Below, one piece after another: positions 17,647-25,805 of a stretch of DNA of 64,000 nt. A program made the position numbers and the translations under genes. This DNA comes from Sphingobacterium faecale (GTDB lineage Bacteria; Bacteroidota; Bacteroidia; Sphingobacteriales; Sphingobacteriaceae). How positions within the stretch are numbered: the stretch's first letter is position 1; each line of letters starts with the position of its first letter. Location: positions 62,001 to 126,000 of the forward strand of contig NZ_JAERTY010000004.1 in assembly GCF_016746095.1 (NCBI RefSeq). Direction: 5' to 3'. The notes below the pieces were generated by a model. That model had not been told where the DNA came from. It made no database searches and worked only from the letters and a program-made list of their open reading frames with translations.

Positions 17647-20600
17647 ATGGAGCTAACTAAGCTTGAAATCAAGGGTTTTAAAAGTTTTGGTGATAAAATC
17701 ACAATAAATTTTAACGAGGGCGTCACGGCTATCGTCGGTCCGAATGGTTGCGGAAAATCCAACGTGGTAGATGCTATCCGTTGGGTGCTGGGTGAACAGA
17801 GTACGAAGACCTTGCGTTCAGAAAAGATGGAGAATATTATCTTCAACGGAACAAAAACGCGAAAGCCAGCCAATCTAGCAGAGGTATCGTTGACTTTCAA
17901 CAACAACAAAAGTGTATTGCCAACAGAATTCACCACCGTCACTATAACGCGTAAACTGTACAGAACGGGAGAAAGTGAATACCGACTTAACGATGTAAAA
18001 TGTCGCCTCAAGGATATTACAGATTTATTTCTGGATACTGGAATCGGTGCAGACACCTACTCTATCATTGAGTTGAAAATGATAGACGAAATCATTGCGA
18101 ATAAAGATAACTCTAGGAGAAACCTATTCGAAGAGGCTTCAGGGATATCCAAGTACAAAGTCCGGAAGAAACAAACGCTCAACAAGCTCAAAGAAACAGA
18201 GGCAGATCTATCTCGTGTCGATGACTTGCTATATGAAATTACAAAGAATCTAAAGACCTTAGAAACGCAGGCGAAAAAGGCCGATAAATACTTTTTATTG
18301 AAAGAAGAGTATAAAAAAGCTAGTGTCGGATTAGCGTACTATCGCTTGGATAGCTTTAGCTCAGACCTAAGCACATTAGGTGAAAAAGAAAAAGAGCTAA
18401 GCCAATCGCTCCAAACTACACTCGAGCAGATTGACAGCAAAGAAAAGGAGCTTCGAACAGGCCGTGAGGAAATATTGGTAAAGGAAAAAAGCCTTTCGAC
18501 ACAACAAAAAACGACTCACGAGTTTCAAAATAAAATCCGGATATACGAATCGGAGAAAAAAATAAAGAATGAGCGTCTCCACCACTTACAAGAGCGTGAC
18601 GCGCGAATACAAACGGAACAAAACCTGGATAAACAGCAACTTAGTCATGTTGATTCTACCTTAAAGCGACTACATGAGGAGATTTATGAAGAGCAGGCTA
18701 AATTAGATGTTTATCAAGATGCTATACAAAAGAATAAAACAGAGGTTGAAGAACTAAGAGGACAGCAACAAACCGCTAAAAGTAAATTAGACCGTTTTGC
18801 TGCTGAAAACAATGAGCTGCAAAACAAAATCTATAAAGTTGAAAAAGATATTGCGGTCTTTAACATTCAAAAAGAATCGCTCGAGCAAGAGTCCTTACGC
18901 AATATCACTGACGCAAGTAGTAAAGCGGAGGAGTTAAATCAATTTAACCTTGCTGTTGACGACTTACAATCGAAAGTAGATGCGCAACAGGGCTTGTACG
19001 AGCAAGCATTAGAGCTTGAAAACGAACTCAACGGTAAGATCCAAGTTGCTGAGACTAAACTAGCACAAGCAAAAGACGAACTCAGCAAAGAGTCTCGTTT
19101 GGTTGATGCCAAACAAAATGAGTACAACCTTACGAAGTCGTTGGTTGATAACCTTGAAGGGTTTCCTGAGTCTATTAAGTTCTTGCGTAAAAATGCTGGA
19201 TGGAGTAAGTCTTATCCCCTATTTTCAGATATTCTTTTCTGTCAGGAAGAGTATCGTGTCGCGATTGAAAACTACTTGGAGTCGGTGATGAACCACTACG
19301 TGGTCGACACGCAACAAGATGCGATTCAAGCAATTAATCTTTTGAGCGATGCTGCTCGAGGACGAGCCAACTTTTTTGTTTTAGATGCCGTGTTGCAACC
19401 TGTTGAACAAACTACCCCTACAGTACCGAGTGGCATGGTATCTGCAATGGACGTTATAAAGGTAGACAAGAAGTATGAAAAGCTTTGTCTAGAATTGCTA
19501 AAGAACGTCTATCTTCTACATGCCGACGATCCTAAATCTATAGAAACCGACTTACCAACTGCAGATGCCGTTATCTTACATCACGAGGGTAAATTCAATA
19601 AGCACAAATTGGGCTTAAGTGGTGGTTCGGTTGGTCTTTTTGAAGGTAAGCGTATCGGTCGTGCAAAGAACCTCGAGAACCTAGCAAAAGAAATCAAAAC
19701 GCTCAATGCACATATTGCCGAGTTAATGAAGGTTGAGGAAGAGCAAATCGAACTCATTGCCTCGCTAAAGCGACAATCGCAAAAAGAAGTCATCGACGAA
19801 CTACGTATTCAGTTGGCTCGCCTACAAAATGAATGGACCTCTGTAAAAACAAAGCAAGAACAATATCAAGCATTCTTGGCTAATTCACAGAATAGAAAGG
19901 CTGACATAGAATCACGTCTGTCACAAATCGCTGAAGATCTGAATAAAGCAGAGCCGGAATTAAAGATCTTGAAGGTCGAAAGTGAAGAGCGCCAAAAGCA
20001 AGGCTTAGATTTGCAGGCAGCATTCAATGATTTAAATGATTTTCTAACCGAACGATCGGCAGAATATAACCAGGAAAACATTCGTTTACACCAACAGCAG
20101 AATAAGTTGTCGGGCGTCCAAAAAGACCTGGAATATCGGGAAAGTCAAAAGGAAGCTTTGGAAGAGCGTATCAATAAGAATACAGCCGAACAAGAGCAAA
20201 TAAAGGTAGACATGAAAGATGCTCTAACCTTTACAGACAGCAATGACGACGATTTAAAGGGCTTATATGAGCAAAAAGAGTCTCTCGAGAAAGCTTTACA
20301 TGAAATGGAAGAAGTATTCTACTCCTTCCGTAAACACCTTAATGACCTCGAGGAGGAAGTAAGCAATCTACGTAAAGCCAAAGATCAATATGATTTCTTG
20401 ATTACGGAGATAAAGGATAAAAAGACAACCCTTCAGATAGACCTTAATAGCCTTAAAGAGCGTCTATCGGTAGAATTCAATATCGATATCAAAGAGCTCC
20501 TTGAAGGGGAAATGCCAGAGATAGAACAGTCACCCGAAGAACTGGGCTCCCTATGTACCCGGTTGAAAAAACAGCTGGACGAATACGGAAGTATCAACCC

Positions 20601-21189
20601 TATGGCTAAAGAGGCTTATGATGAGATTACGGAACGTTTTAATTTCATTACGAAAGAGAAGAATGACCTGGTAGCAGCGAAAGACTCTTTGCTATCTACT
20701 ATTCAGGAAATAGATGATAGTGCCAATGACAAGTTTATGAGCGCCTTTACTTCGGTAAGGGAAAACTTTATCCGTGTATTCCGCTCGCTATTCAACGAAG
20801 AAGATAGCTGTGACCTGATTCTCAGTGACCCTAAGAATCCATTAGAGTCCGACATTGATATTATTGCCCGGCCTAAAGGAAAACGTCCGCTATCTATCAA
20901 TCAGCTGTCAGGTGGGGAGAAAACGCTAACTTCTACAGCTCTACTATTCTCCCTGTATCTCTTGAAGCCTGCGCCATTCTGTATCTTCGATGAGGTAGAT
21001 GCGCCGTTGGATGACACGAATATTGACAAGTTCAACAAAATCATACGTGAGTTCTCTAATCAATCACAGTTTATCGTGGTATCCCACAATAAACGTACGA
21101 TAGCGAGTACCGACATTATCTATGGTGTTACGATGGTAGAACAAGGAATATCCCGCGTAGTACCGGTCGACCTAAGGGACGTAGCTTAA
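17647..21189 (+). CDS. smc: Chromosome segregation protein SMC
   Basis: The 1180-residue SMC ATPase organises and compacts the chromosome, normally with ScpA and ScpB. The N-terminal Walker A GPNGCGKSN lies at residues 31-39, followed by IRWVLGEQSTKTLR. Two long coiled coils (about 165-500 and 670-1000) flank the hinge (about 505-650). The C-terminal head holds signature LSGGEKTLTSTAL from residue 1087 and Walker B FCIFDEVDAPLDD. The TANPMAKEAYDE-like motif before the C-terminal head is present as INPMAKEAYDEI. Length is typical. A -7-like TATTTTCG lies at 17616-17623, about 24 bases before the ATG. Confidence 0.97.
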   Translation: MELTKLEIKGFKSFGDKITINFNEGVTAIVGPNGCGKSNVVDAIRWVLGEQSTKTLRSEKMENIIFNGTKTRKPANLAEVSLTFNNNKSVLPTEFTTVTITRKLYRTGESEYRLNDVKCRLKDITDLFLDTGIGADTYSIIELKMIDEIIANKDNSRRNLFEEASGISKYKVRKKQTLNKLKETEADLSRVDDLLYEITKNLKTLETQAKKADKYFLLKEEYKKASVGLAYYRLDSFSSDLSTLGEKEKELSQSLQTTLEQIDSKEKELRTGREEILVKEKSLSTQQKTTHEFQNKIRIYESEKKIKNERLHHLQERDARIQTEQNLDKQQLSHVDSTLKRLHEEIYEEQAKLDVYQDAIQKNKTEVEELRGQQQTAKSKLDRFAAENNELQNKIYKVEKDIAVFNIQKESLEQESLRNITDASSKAEELNQFNLAVDDLQSKVDAQQGLYEQALELENELNGKIQVAETKLAQAKDELSKESRLVDAKQNEYNLTKSLVDNLEGFPESIKFLRKNAGWSKSYPLFSDILFCQEEYRVAIENYLESVMNHYVVDTQQDAIQAINLLSDAARGRANFFVLDAVLQPVEQTTPTVPSGMVSAMDVIKVDKKYEKLCLELLKNVYLLHADDPKSIETDLPTADAVILHHEGKFNKHKLGLSGGSVGLFEGKRIGRAKNLENLAKEIKTLNAHIAELMKVEEEQIELIASLKRQSQKEVIDELRIQLARLQNEWTSVKTKQEQYQAFLANSQNRKADIESRLSQIAEDLNKAEPELKILKVESEERQKQGLDLQAAFNDLNDFLTERSAEYNQENIRLHQQQNKLSGVQKDLEYRESQKEALEERINKNTAEQEQIKVDMKDALTFTDSNDDDLKGLYEQKESLEKALHEMEEVFYSFRKHLNDLEEEVSNLRKAKDQYDFLITEIKDKKTTLQIDLNSLKERLSVEFNIDIKELLEGEMPEIEQSPEELGSLCTRLKKQLDEYGSINPMAKEAYDEITERFNFITKEKNDLVAAKDSLLSTIQEIDDSANDKFMSAFTSVRENFIRVFRSLFNEEDSCDLILSDPKNPLESDIDIIARPKGKRPLSINQLSGGEKTLTSTALLFSLYLLKPAPFCIFDEVDAPLDDTNIDKFNKIIREFSNQSQFIVVSHNKRTIASTDIIYGVTMVEQGISRVVPVDLRDVA

Positions 21190-21213
21190 CTCAGTTCATA
21201 CTGAAAAATGTAT

Positions 21214-21249
21214 ATCCCGACATCTTCGCAAGGCTGTCGGGATTTTTTT
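21214..21249 (+). terminator. Rho-independent terminator after smc
   Basis: A 9-bp perfect stem (ATCCCGACA at 21214-21222 against TGTCGGGAT at 21235-21243) is followed by a T-tract to 21249. Confidence 0.88.
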
Positions 21250-21302
21250 ATAAACTTTTTAAAGCTCCATACGTTCTATTTCTATAACAATAGATAAAAG
21301 CT

Positions 21303-21596
21303 ATGGATAAATTAAAAAAATTCGAGTTGATGGAGAAAATAACACGGGAGCTGGAAGACTTACGTAATAGTCAACAAGCCGTGTTGGAAAAAATCGGAAA
21401 AATCGAAGTCGACAACATCGAACTTGGAGACAAAATGATCGAATCCAAAGTGCCGGACATCTACCAACGTACGGCACAAAACGCTGATGCTATCCGCGAA
21501 ATCTTAGAGGATTTCCAGCAAAAAACAGAAGAGTTTGGAGATAAAAACAATGTGGACAAGCTCAAAGAGCAAGATGCCATAAACAAACTTAAATAA
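21303..21596 (+). CDS. Small coiled-coil protein of unknown function
   Basis: The 97-residue product is highly charged and predicted wholly helical, with heptad-like spacing in LMEKITRELEDLRNSQQAV and IREILEDFQQKTEEFG. It has no signal peptide, membrane segment or recognisable domain. It starts at the ATG at 21303, about 50 bases after the smc terminator, and is followed by a strong bidirectional terminator, so it forms its own transcription unit. I do not recognise the family; a structural or adaptor role is possible but unsupported. Confidence 0.72.
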   Translation: MDKLKKFELMEKITRELEDLRNSQQAVLEKIGKIEVDNIELGDKMIESKVPDIYQRTAQNADAIREILEDFQQKTEEFGDKNNVDKLKEQDAINKLK

Positions 21597-21604
21597 ATTC
21601 AAAA

Positions 21605-21632
21605 GGGCGATTTCTAACTATAGAAATCGCCC
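21605..21632. terminator. Bidirectional terminator between convergent genes
   Basis: A perfect 12-bp stem (GGGCGATTTCTA at 21605-21616 against TAGAAATCGCCC at 21621-21632) with an ACTA loop sits between the converging coiled-coil and M13 peptidase genes. Short T-rich stretches follow on both strands. Confidence 0.85.
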
Positions 21633-21665
21633 TCTTTATTACTTCCTTAATTTGGAAAACGCAGT

Positions 21666-23669
21666 TTACCAGATAACAATACGTTTGTCTTTGGGAACAT
21701 ACATTTTATCTCCTGCTTTGGTACTCCAAGCTTCGTGAAAACCATCCAGGTTGATGATTGGTCCAAATGCACGATACTGCGCTGGAGAATGAGGATCGGT
21801 TTTCACCTGATTGACAACAAATTCATCCGTTGTCTTGGTACGCCAAATCGTAGCCCAAGACAGGAAAAAGCGTTGCTCTGGTGTAAAGCCATCGATTTTA
21901 CCGGGATTGCCTTTGTCTTTAAGATACATTTTCATCGCGTCAAAAGCTACAGATGAACCTCCCAGATCTCCAATATTCTCACCCAATGTAAATCTACCAT
22001 TGACAAATACTCCCGGTACAGGCTCATAAGACTCAAATTGAGCTACCAACGCATTTGCTGCAGCATCAAATTTTGCTTTATCGTCGGCCGTCCACCAATT
22101 GTTTAAGTTACCATTACCATCGTACTGAGAGCCTGAATCGTCAAATCCATGAGATAATTCGTGTCCTATAACTGCACCTATACCTCCGAAATTAACGGCG
22201 GCATCGGCTTTATAATCGTAGAATGGACGTTGAAGAATGGCCGCTGGGAATACGATTTCGTTATACAATGGACTGTAATAAGCATTTACCGTCTGCGGGC
22301 TCATGCCCCATTCCGTTTTATCTACTGGTTTACCTTGTTTTGCTAAGTTTTGTTCAAAAGCCCAAATGTGGATATTCCGAATGTTCTCGGGAAGCGAGTT
22401 GCCAACATTCAATTGCGAGTAGTCTTTCCATTTATCTGGATAGCCAATCTTCACATTAAATTTGGCCAACTTTTCTAAAGCTTTTTCCTTCGTAACCGGA
22501 GACATCCAAGCTAGATTATTGATATGTACCTCAAAAGATTTGATCAAGTAGCCTACAAGTTCTTCGCACGCTGCCTTTGCATCTTCTGGGAAGTGTTGCT
22601 TTACATAAAGCTTGCCTAATAGCTCTCCTACAGTTCCATTCACAAATTCTAGACCTCTTTTGTCCAAAGCACGCTGTTCTTTCTGACCTTTCAATTTACG
22701 GCCAAAGAAATCGAACGCTAACTCATCGAGTTCTTGTGTTAGATAACCAGTAGCGTCGTTCATAACATGAAACTTCAGATACTCTTTGATAACATGAATA
22801 TTTTGTTGGTTAACGATTTTATCCAGATTTTGAAAATAATTCAATTCGCCAATGATAACCGTATCTGCTTTAAATCCCATTTTGGTCAAATAGTCTGCCA
22901 CATCGACGTTCTTCACCATTTTTCCTAAATCTCTAACAGCAACTGGGTTATAACGCTTTTGAGCATCGCGGGACTCTTCTATTGTTTTCAAATAAGAAGC
23001 AATAGACTTCTCAAATGCTACAATTTTCGGTCCTTTCAGATCACGTGTCAGCTGTCCCGTCTTGGCATATAAAGCCGAAATATAAGTAGCATAATCTCCC
23101 AGTGTCTGAGTATTCTTTTCATCTACCTTTTGGTAATAAGAACGACCTAGACCTAGTCCTCCCCCTCCTAAATAAACGGCATTGGCACTAGAATTCTTCA
23201 TATGAGCGCTCACATAGCCTCCATAAAATGGATTTCCCCCTTCTTTGCCATACAAGGAGAAATAAGCCGTTAAGTCTTTAAGGTCTTTGATCCCGTCGAT
23301 TCGCTTAAGTTGCTCTTGAATCGGTCCTAACCCTTGCTTATTACGCGTATCAAAATCTATGAAAGATTTATAAAGGTCCGCGATTTTCTGTCCATCACTC
23401 CCTTTTTCAAAGTGTGAATTCAACGAACCTTTTAAAATATTCAATACAGCTACATCTGTATTTTCGCGCAATTCGTCGAATGATCCCCAACGCGCCTTGT
23501 CTGATGGAATCTCGACTGATTTCATCCAATTTCCATTGACGTAGTTGTAAAAATCATCCTGAGGCCTGACATTCTTGTCCATCAGAGATAGGTCTATAGC
23601 TTGATGCTGCTGCGCAAATGTCGCACTCGCACTCGCCAAAACCGCTGTAAGTACAATTAGCTTGTTCAT
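21666..23669 (-). CDS. M13-family (neprilysin/PepO-like) zinc metallopeptidase
   Basis: The 667-residue exported peptidase belongs to family M13. The N-terminus is a signal peptide cut near TFAQQ. The M13 N-terminal lobe (DDFYNYVNGNWMKSVEIP near residue 40) and the catalytic lobe are both complete: NAYYSPLYNEIVFPAAILQ, the zinc site HELSH (His503, Glu504, His507) in VIGHELSHGFDDSG, and the third ligand in GENIGDLGG (Glu near 564). The C-terminus ends with a short VIW, typical of M13 enzymes. It probably degrades peptides in the periplasm or outside the cell. It is transcribed alone and converges with the upstream coiled-coil gene. Confidence 0.95.
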   Translation of the reverse strand: MNKLIVLTAVLASASATFAQQHQAIDLSLMDKNVRPQDDFYNYVNGNWMKSVEIPSDKARWGSFDELRENTDVAVLNILKGSLNSHFEKGSDGQKIADLYKSFIDFDTRNKQGLGPIQEQLKRIDGIKDLKDLTAYFSLYGKEGGNPFYGGYVSAHMKNSSANAVYLGGGGLGLGRSYYQKVDEKNTQTLGDYATYISALYAKTGQLTRDLKGPKIVAFEKSIASYLKTIEESRDAQKRYNPVAVRDLGKMVKNVDVADYLTKMGFKADTVIIGELNYFQNLDKIVNQQNIHVIKEYLKFHVMNDATGYLTQELDELAFDFFGRKLKGQKEQRALDKRGLEFVNGTVGELLGKLYVKQHFPEDAKAACEELVGYLIKSFEVHINNLAWMSPVTKEKALEKLAKFNVKIGYPDKWKDYSQLNVGNSLPENIRNIHIWAFEQNLAKQGKPVDKTEWGMSPQTVNAYYSPLYNEIVFPAAILQRPFYDYKADAAVNFGGIGAVIGHELSHGFDDSGSQYDGNGNLNNWWTADDKAKFDAAANALVAQFESYEPVPGVFVNGRFTLGENIGDLGGSSVAFDAMKMYLKDKGNPGKIDGFTPEQRFFLSWATIWRTKTTDEFVVNQVKTDPHSPAQYRAFGPIINLDGFHEAWSTKAGDKMYVPKDKRIVIW

Positions 23670-23897
23670 TATGTATTTAATTTATCTTTTAAGAGTAATC
23701 CCCATAAATCAGAATAGAATACTCCAACTAACTATCACGGATATACATACATTACACTGGGCAACGAAAGTGTTGACGAAGGATCTAAATAATAACCGAT
23801 TCTGTTCGCTACATTTGTATTGGGTATTCCCGTGACGGGTTTATATCTATGCAAACATAATAAATCATCAGTAGATTATTAGGTAACTATTTTATAT

Positions 23898-24554
23898 ATG
23901 TATATAGAAATTGAAGGTCAAACCTACGACATCAGTATACGAGACACTGAAAAAGGTGTCACCATTATGGGGCAAAAAGATGGTATCATTCAGCTTGCTG
24001 TCCCCGCACAGCTGTCAGAGGGCGAATTGATTACTTACCTTAAAAGTACTCCGTTCAAAAAATTGGCAAAATCAGATCGGTCTGTCAAATTGGAAACAAG
24101 TACAACTATAGCCCTCTTCGACAGCACGTTTACCGTCGTCGTCCAAAAAGAATTACTAAATCCATATATCGCTGGAAAATCCCTATATACAAATCTCAAT
24201 CCTAAGAGTAAAGCTGGATTAAACAATCTCCTCGAACAGGTCTTAATGCAAGAATTAAAACAACGAATAGGTTTTTGGGAAGAAAAACTAGGGATATTAA
24301 TCGATAGTATATATATCCGTAAATTAAAAACAAATTTCCATACTGTTTGTACTAACAGTAGTCGTTTGACCTTTGATAAAAATCTTATTCATAAGTCAAG
24401 AGAGTATCTGGCCTACCTATGTGCCGTTGCTGTTTTTGATTACCTACAAATGGATGATTCAATACGAGAGCAACTGGCTAATCAACATATAAAAGACTGG
24501 AAACACCACCAAAAGGTATTCCTTTATGAACTAAAACCACAAGTAAATAGATAA
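23898..24554 (+). CDS. YgjP/DUF45-like protein lacking the HExxH metal site
   Basis: The 218-residue protein has the architecture of the YgjP (DUF45) M48-related metallopeptidase family: an N-terminal beta-rich region, then LEQVLMQELKQRIGFWEEKLGI, then IRKLKTNFHTVCTNSSRLTFDKNLI, which aligns by eye with the family segment RxxKTRWGSCxxxGRLxxNxxL. Where the family has VHELxH the sequence reads AVAVFDYLQ, and the later NHSxxFW is NQHIKDWKHHQKVF. The zinc ligands are therefore missing, so it should be catalytically inactive. It ends one base before the next ATG, implying translational coupling. The fold assignment is by motif memory and needs a profile search. Confidence 0.6.
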   Translation: MYIEIEGQTYDISIRDTEKGVTIMGQKDGIIQLAVPAQLSEGELITYLKSTPFKKLAKSDRSVKLETSTTIALFDSTFTVVVQKELLNPYIAGKSLYTNLNPKSKAGLNNLLEQVLMQELKQRIGFWEEKLGILIDSIYIRKLKTNFHTVCTNSSRLTFDKNLIHKSREYLAYLCAVAVFDYLQMDDSIREQLANQHIKDWKHHQKVFLYELKPQVNR

Positions 24555-24555
24555 G

Positions 24556-25734
24556 ATGGACATTCCCTATCGCTTTAAGCTCAATACATCGTCATTTGCC
24601 TATTATTGGACAGAAGGGGTAGGTAAAGAGCTATTGAATAAGCTGGGGTTTACACCAGATATCGACAACGCTAAACAATTTATTCCCTTGCTTTATCAAT
24701 GGGATAATAGAGCTGATCAAATCATACACGAGCTATATGGTAAAATAGGTATTGTGGCCGCAAACAAATCCCTATTTAACTATATAGACAATCAGCCTTT
24801 ACCTCCAGACGAATCGACAGTATGGAATGACTTTTTCAAGAATATCAATTTAAACCCAGATTGGCTAGATAAGAATAAACTACAAAAAGGAAGTGAGCTT
24901 TGCCGAAGACCAGGGTTGACCTCACTCATCGTCTTACGTGATTACTGTCTTATGGGTGGTTATGAATCCGCTGCAATCAATAAGCCTTTAATATACACAG
25001 GAGCACTAAAAAAGGGGGCGGTAAAGCGCTTGGTGGACACGGTAGAGTTTTGGGTACAGATCACGAAAGAAAATGGCTTAGAGAAAGGAAGCGAGGGGCT
25101 TAAACAAATATTCCTCACGCGTATGATACATGCCTATTCACGTGTACATATCCTCGACAAGTCGGATTGGGATGCAGAAAAATGGGGAATACCGATCAAT
25201 AGTTGGGATATGTTAGCGACAAATTTAGGCTTCTCATTGGTATTTATGGTGGGACTCCAGCGCATGGGAATACAGGTCTCTTCCGAAGAAAAAGAAGGAG
25301 TCTTCCATTTTTGGAAATATATTGGACACTTACTGGGGATCCCCTTAGAATTATTGCCGGACAATGAGGATGAGGCTATCGAATCACTATACTATTGGAC
25401 CATGACCCAACGAGAGGGAGATGCAGATACCCAATTACTGGCTTCTGCGCTCAAGGAGGAGCCTGTGATGGCGCAATACCCAACAAATCCGCTCATGCGA
25501 AAGATGATGCGTGAAATACATTTGTTCTATAACCATTATCTTTTAGGAGAATACTCTTGCCGTCTGTTAGGATTACCATCAACGACAATTGGTCGGTTTG
25601 GCATCATTAATATATGGCGGACCAAAAAGCTAGAAATGAAAATAGGAAACGGAGCGAACAGACAAAAAGCAATAGTAGATGGGGGAAATGAACAGGAACA
25701 CGTCCGTCAGATCTACCAAAAATATAATCAGTAG
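24556..25734 (+). CDS. MpaB/Lcp-type (DUF2236) putative haem oxygenase
   Basis: This 392-residue protein resembles the DUF2236 family, which includes latex-clearing oxygenase Lcp and fungal MpaB, all-alpha proteins that bind haem b. Family-like motifs are LTRMIHAYSRVH (about 190-201, with a candidate haem-ligand His), KWGIPINSWDMLATNLGFS and HFWKYIGHLLGIPLELLP. No signal peptide is seen, so it is probably cytosolic. The C-terminal 40 residues are basic and low-complexity. It starts one base after the YgjP-like gene and is followed by a terminator, so the two form a bicistronic unit. Substrate is unknown. Confidence 0.72.
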   Translation: MDIPYRFKLNTSSFAYYWTEGVGKELLNKLGFTPDIDNAKQFIPLLYQWDNRADQIIHELYGKIGIVAANKSLFNYIDNQPLPPDESTVWNDFFKNINLNPDWLDKNKLQKGSELCRRPGLTSLIVLRDYCLMGGYESAAINKPLIYTGALKKGAVKRLVDTVEFWVQITKENGLEKGSEGLKQIFLTRMIHAYSRVHILDKSDWDAEKWGIPINSWDMLATNLGFSLVFMVGLQRMGIQVSSEEKEGVFHFWKYIGHLLGIPLELLPDNEDEAIESLYYWTMTQREGDADTQLLASALKEEPVMAQYPTNPLMRKMMREIHLFYNHYLLGEYSCRLLGLPSTTIGRFGIINIWRTKKLEMKIGNGANRQKAIVDGGNEQEHVRQIYQKYNQ

Positions 25735-25756
25735 TACATATACTTTAAGAAAAAAA

Positions 25757-25785
25757 AGAGGTGCAAATCATATATTTGCACCTCT
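25757..25785. terminator. Bidirectional terminator
   Basis: A perfect 12-bp stem (AGAGGTGCAAAT at 25757-25768 against ATTTGCACCTCT at 25774-25785) with a CATAT loop lies between the converging MpaB-like and M16 genes. On the minus strand it is followed by a run of T (plus-strand A at 25750-25757). Confidence 0.85.
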
Positions 25786-25805
25786 CTACTTTATGAAATT
25801 GATTC

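Noticed and set aside
17607-18056. 149-codon minus-strand frame over the start of smc
   Set aside because: It is antisense to the highly conserved SMC N-terminal ATPase domain and is Ser/Val-rich by mirror codon use.
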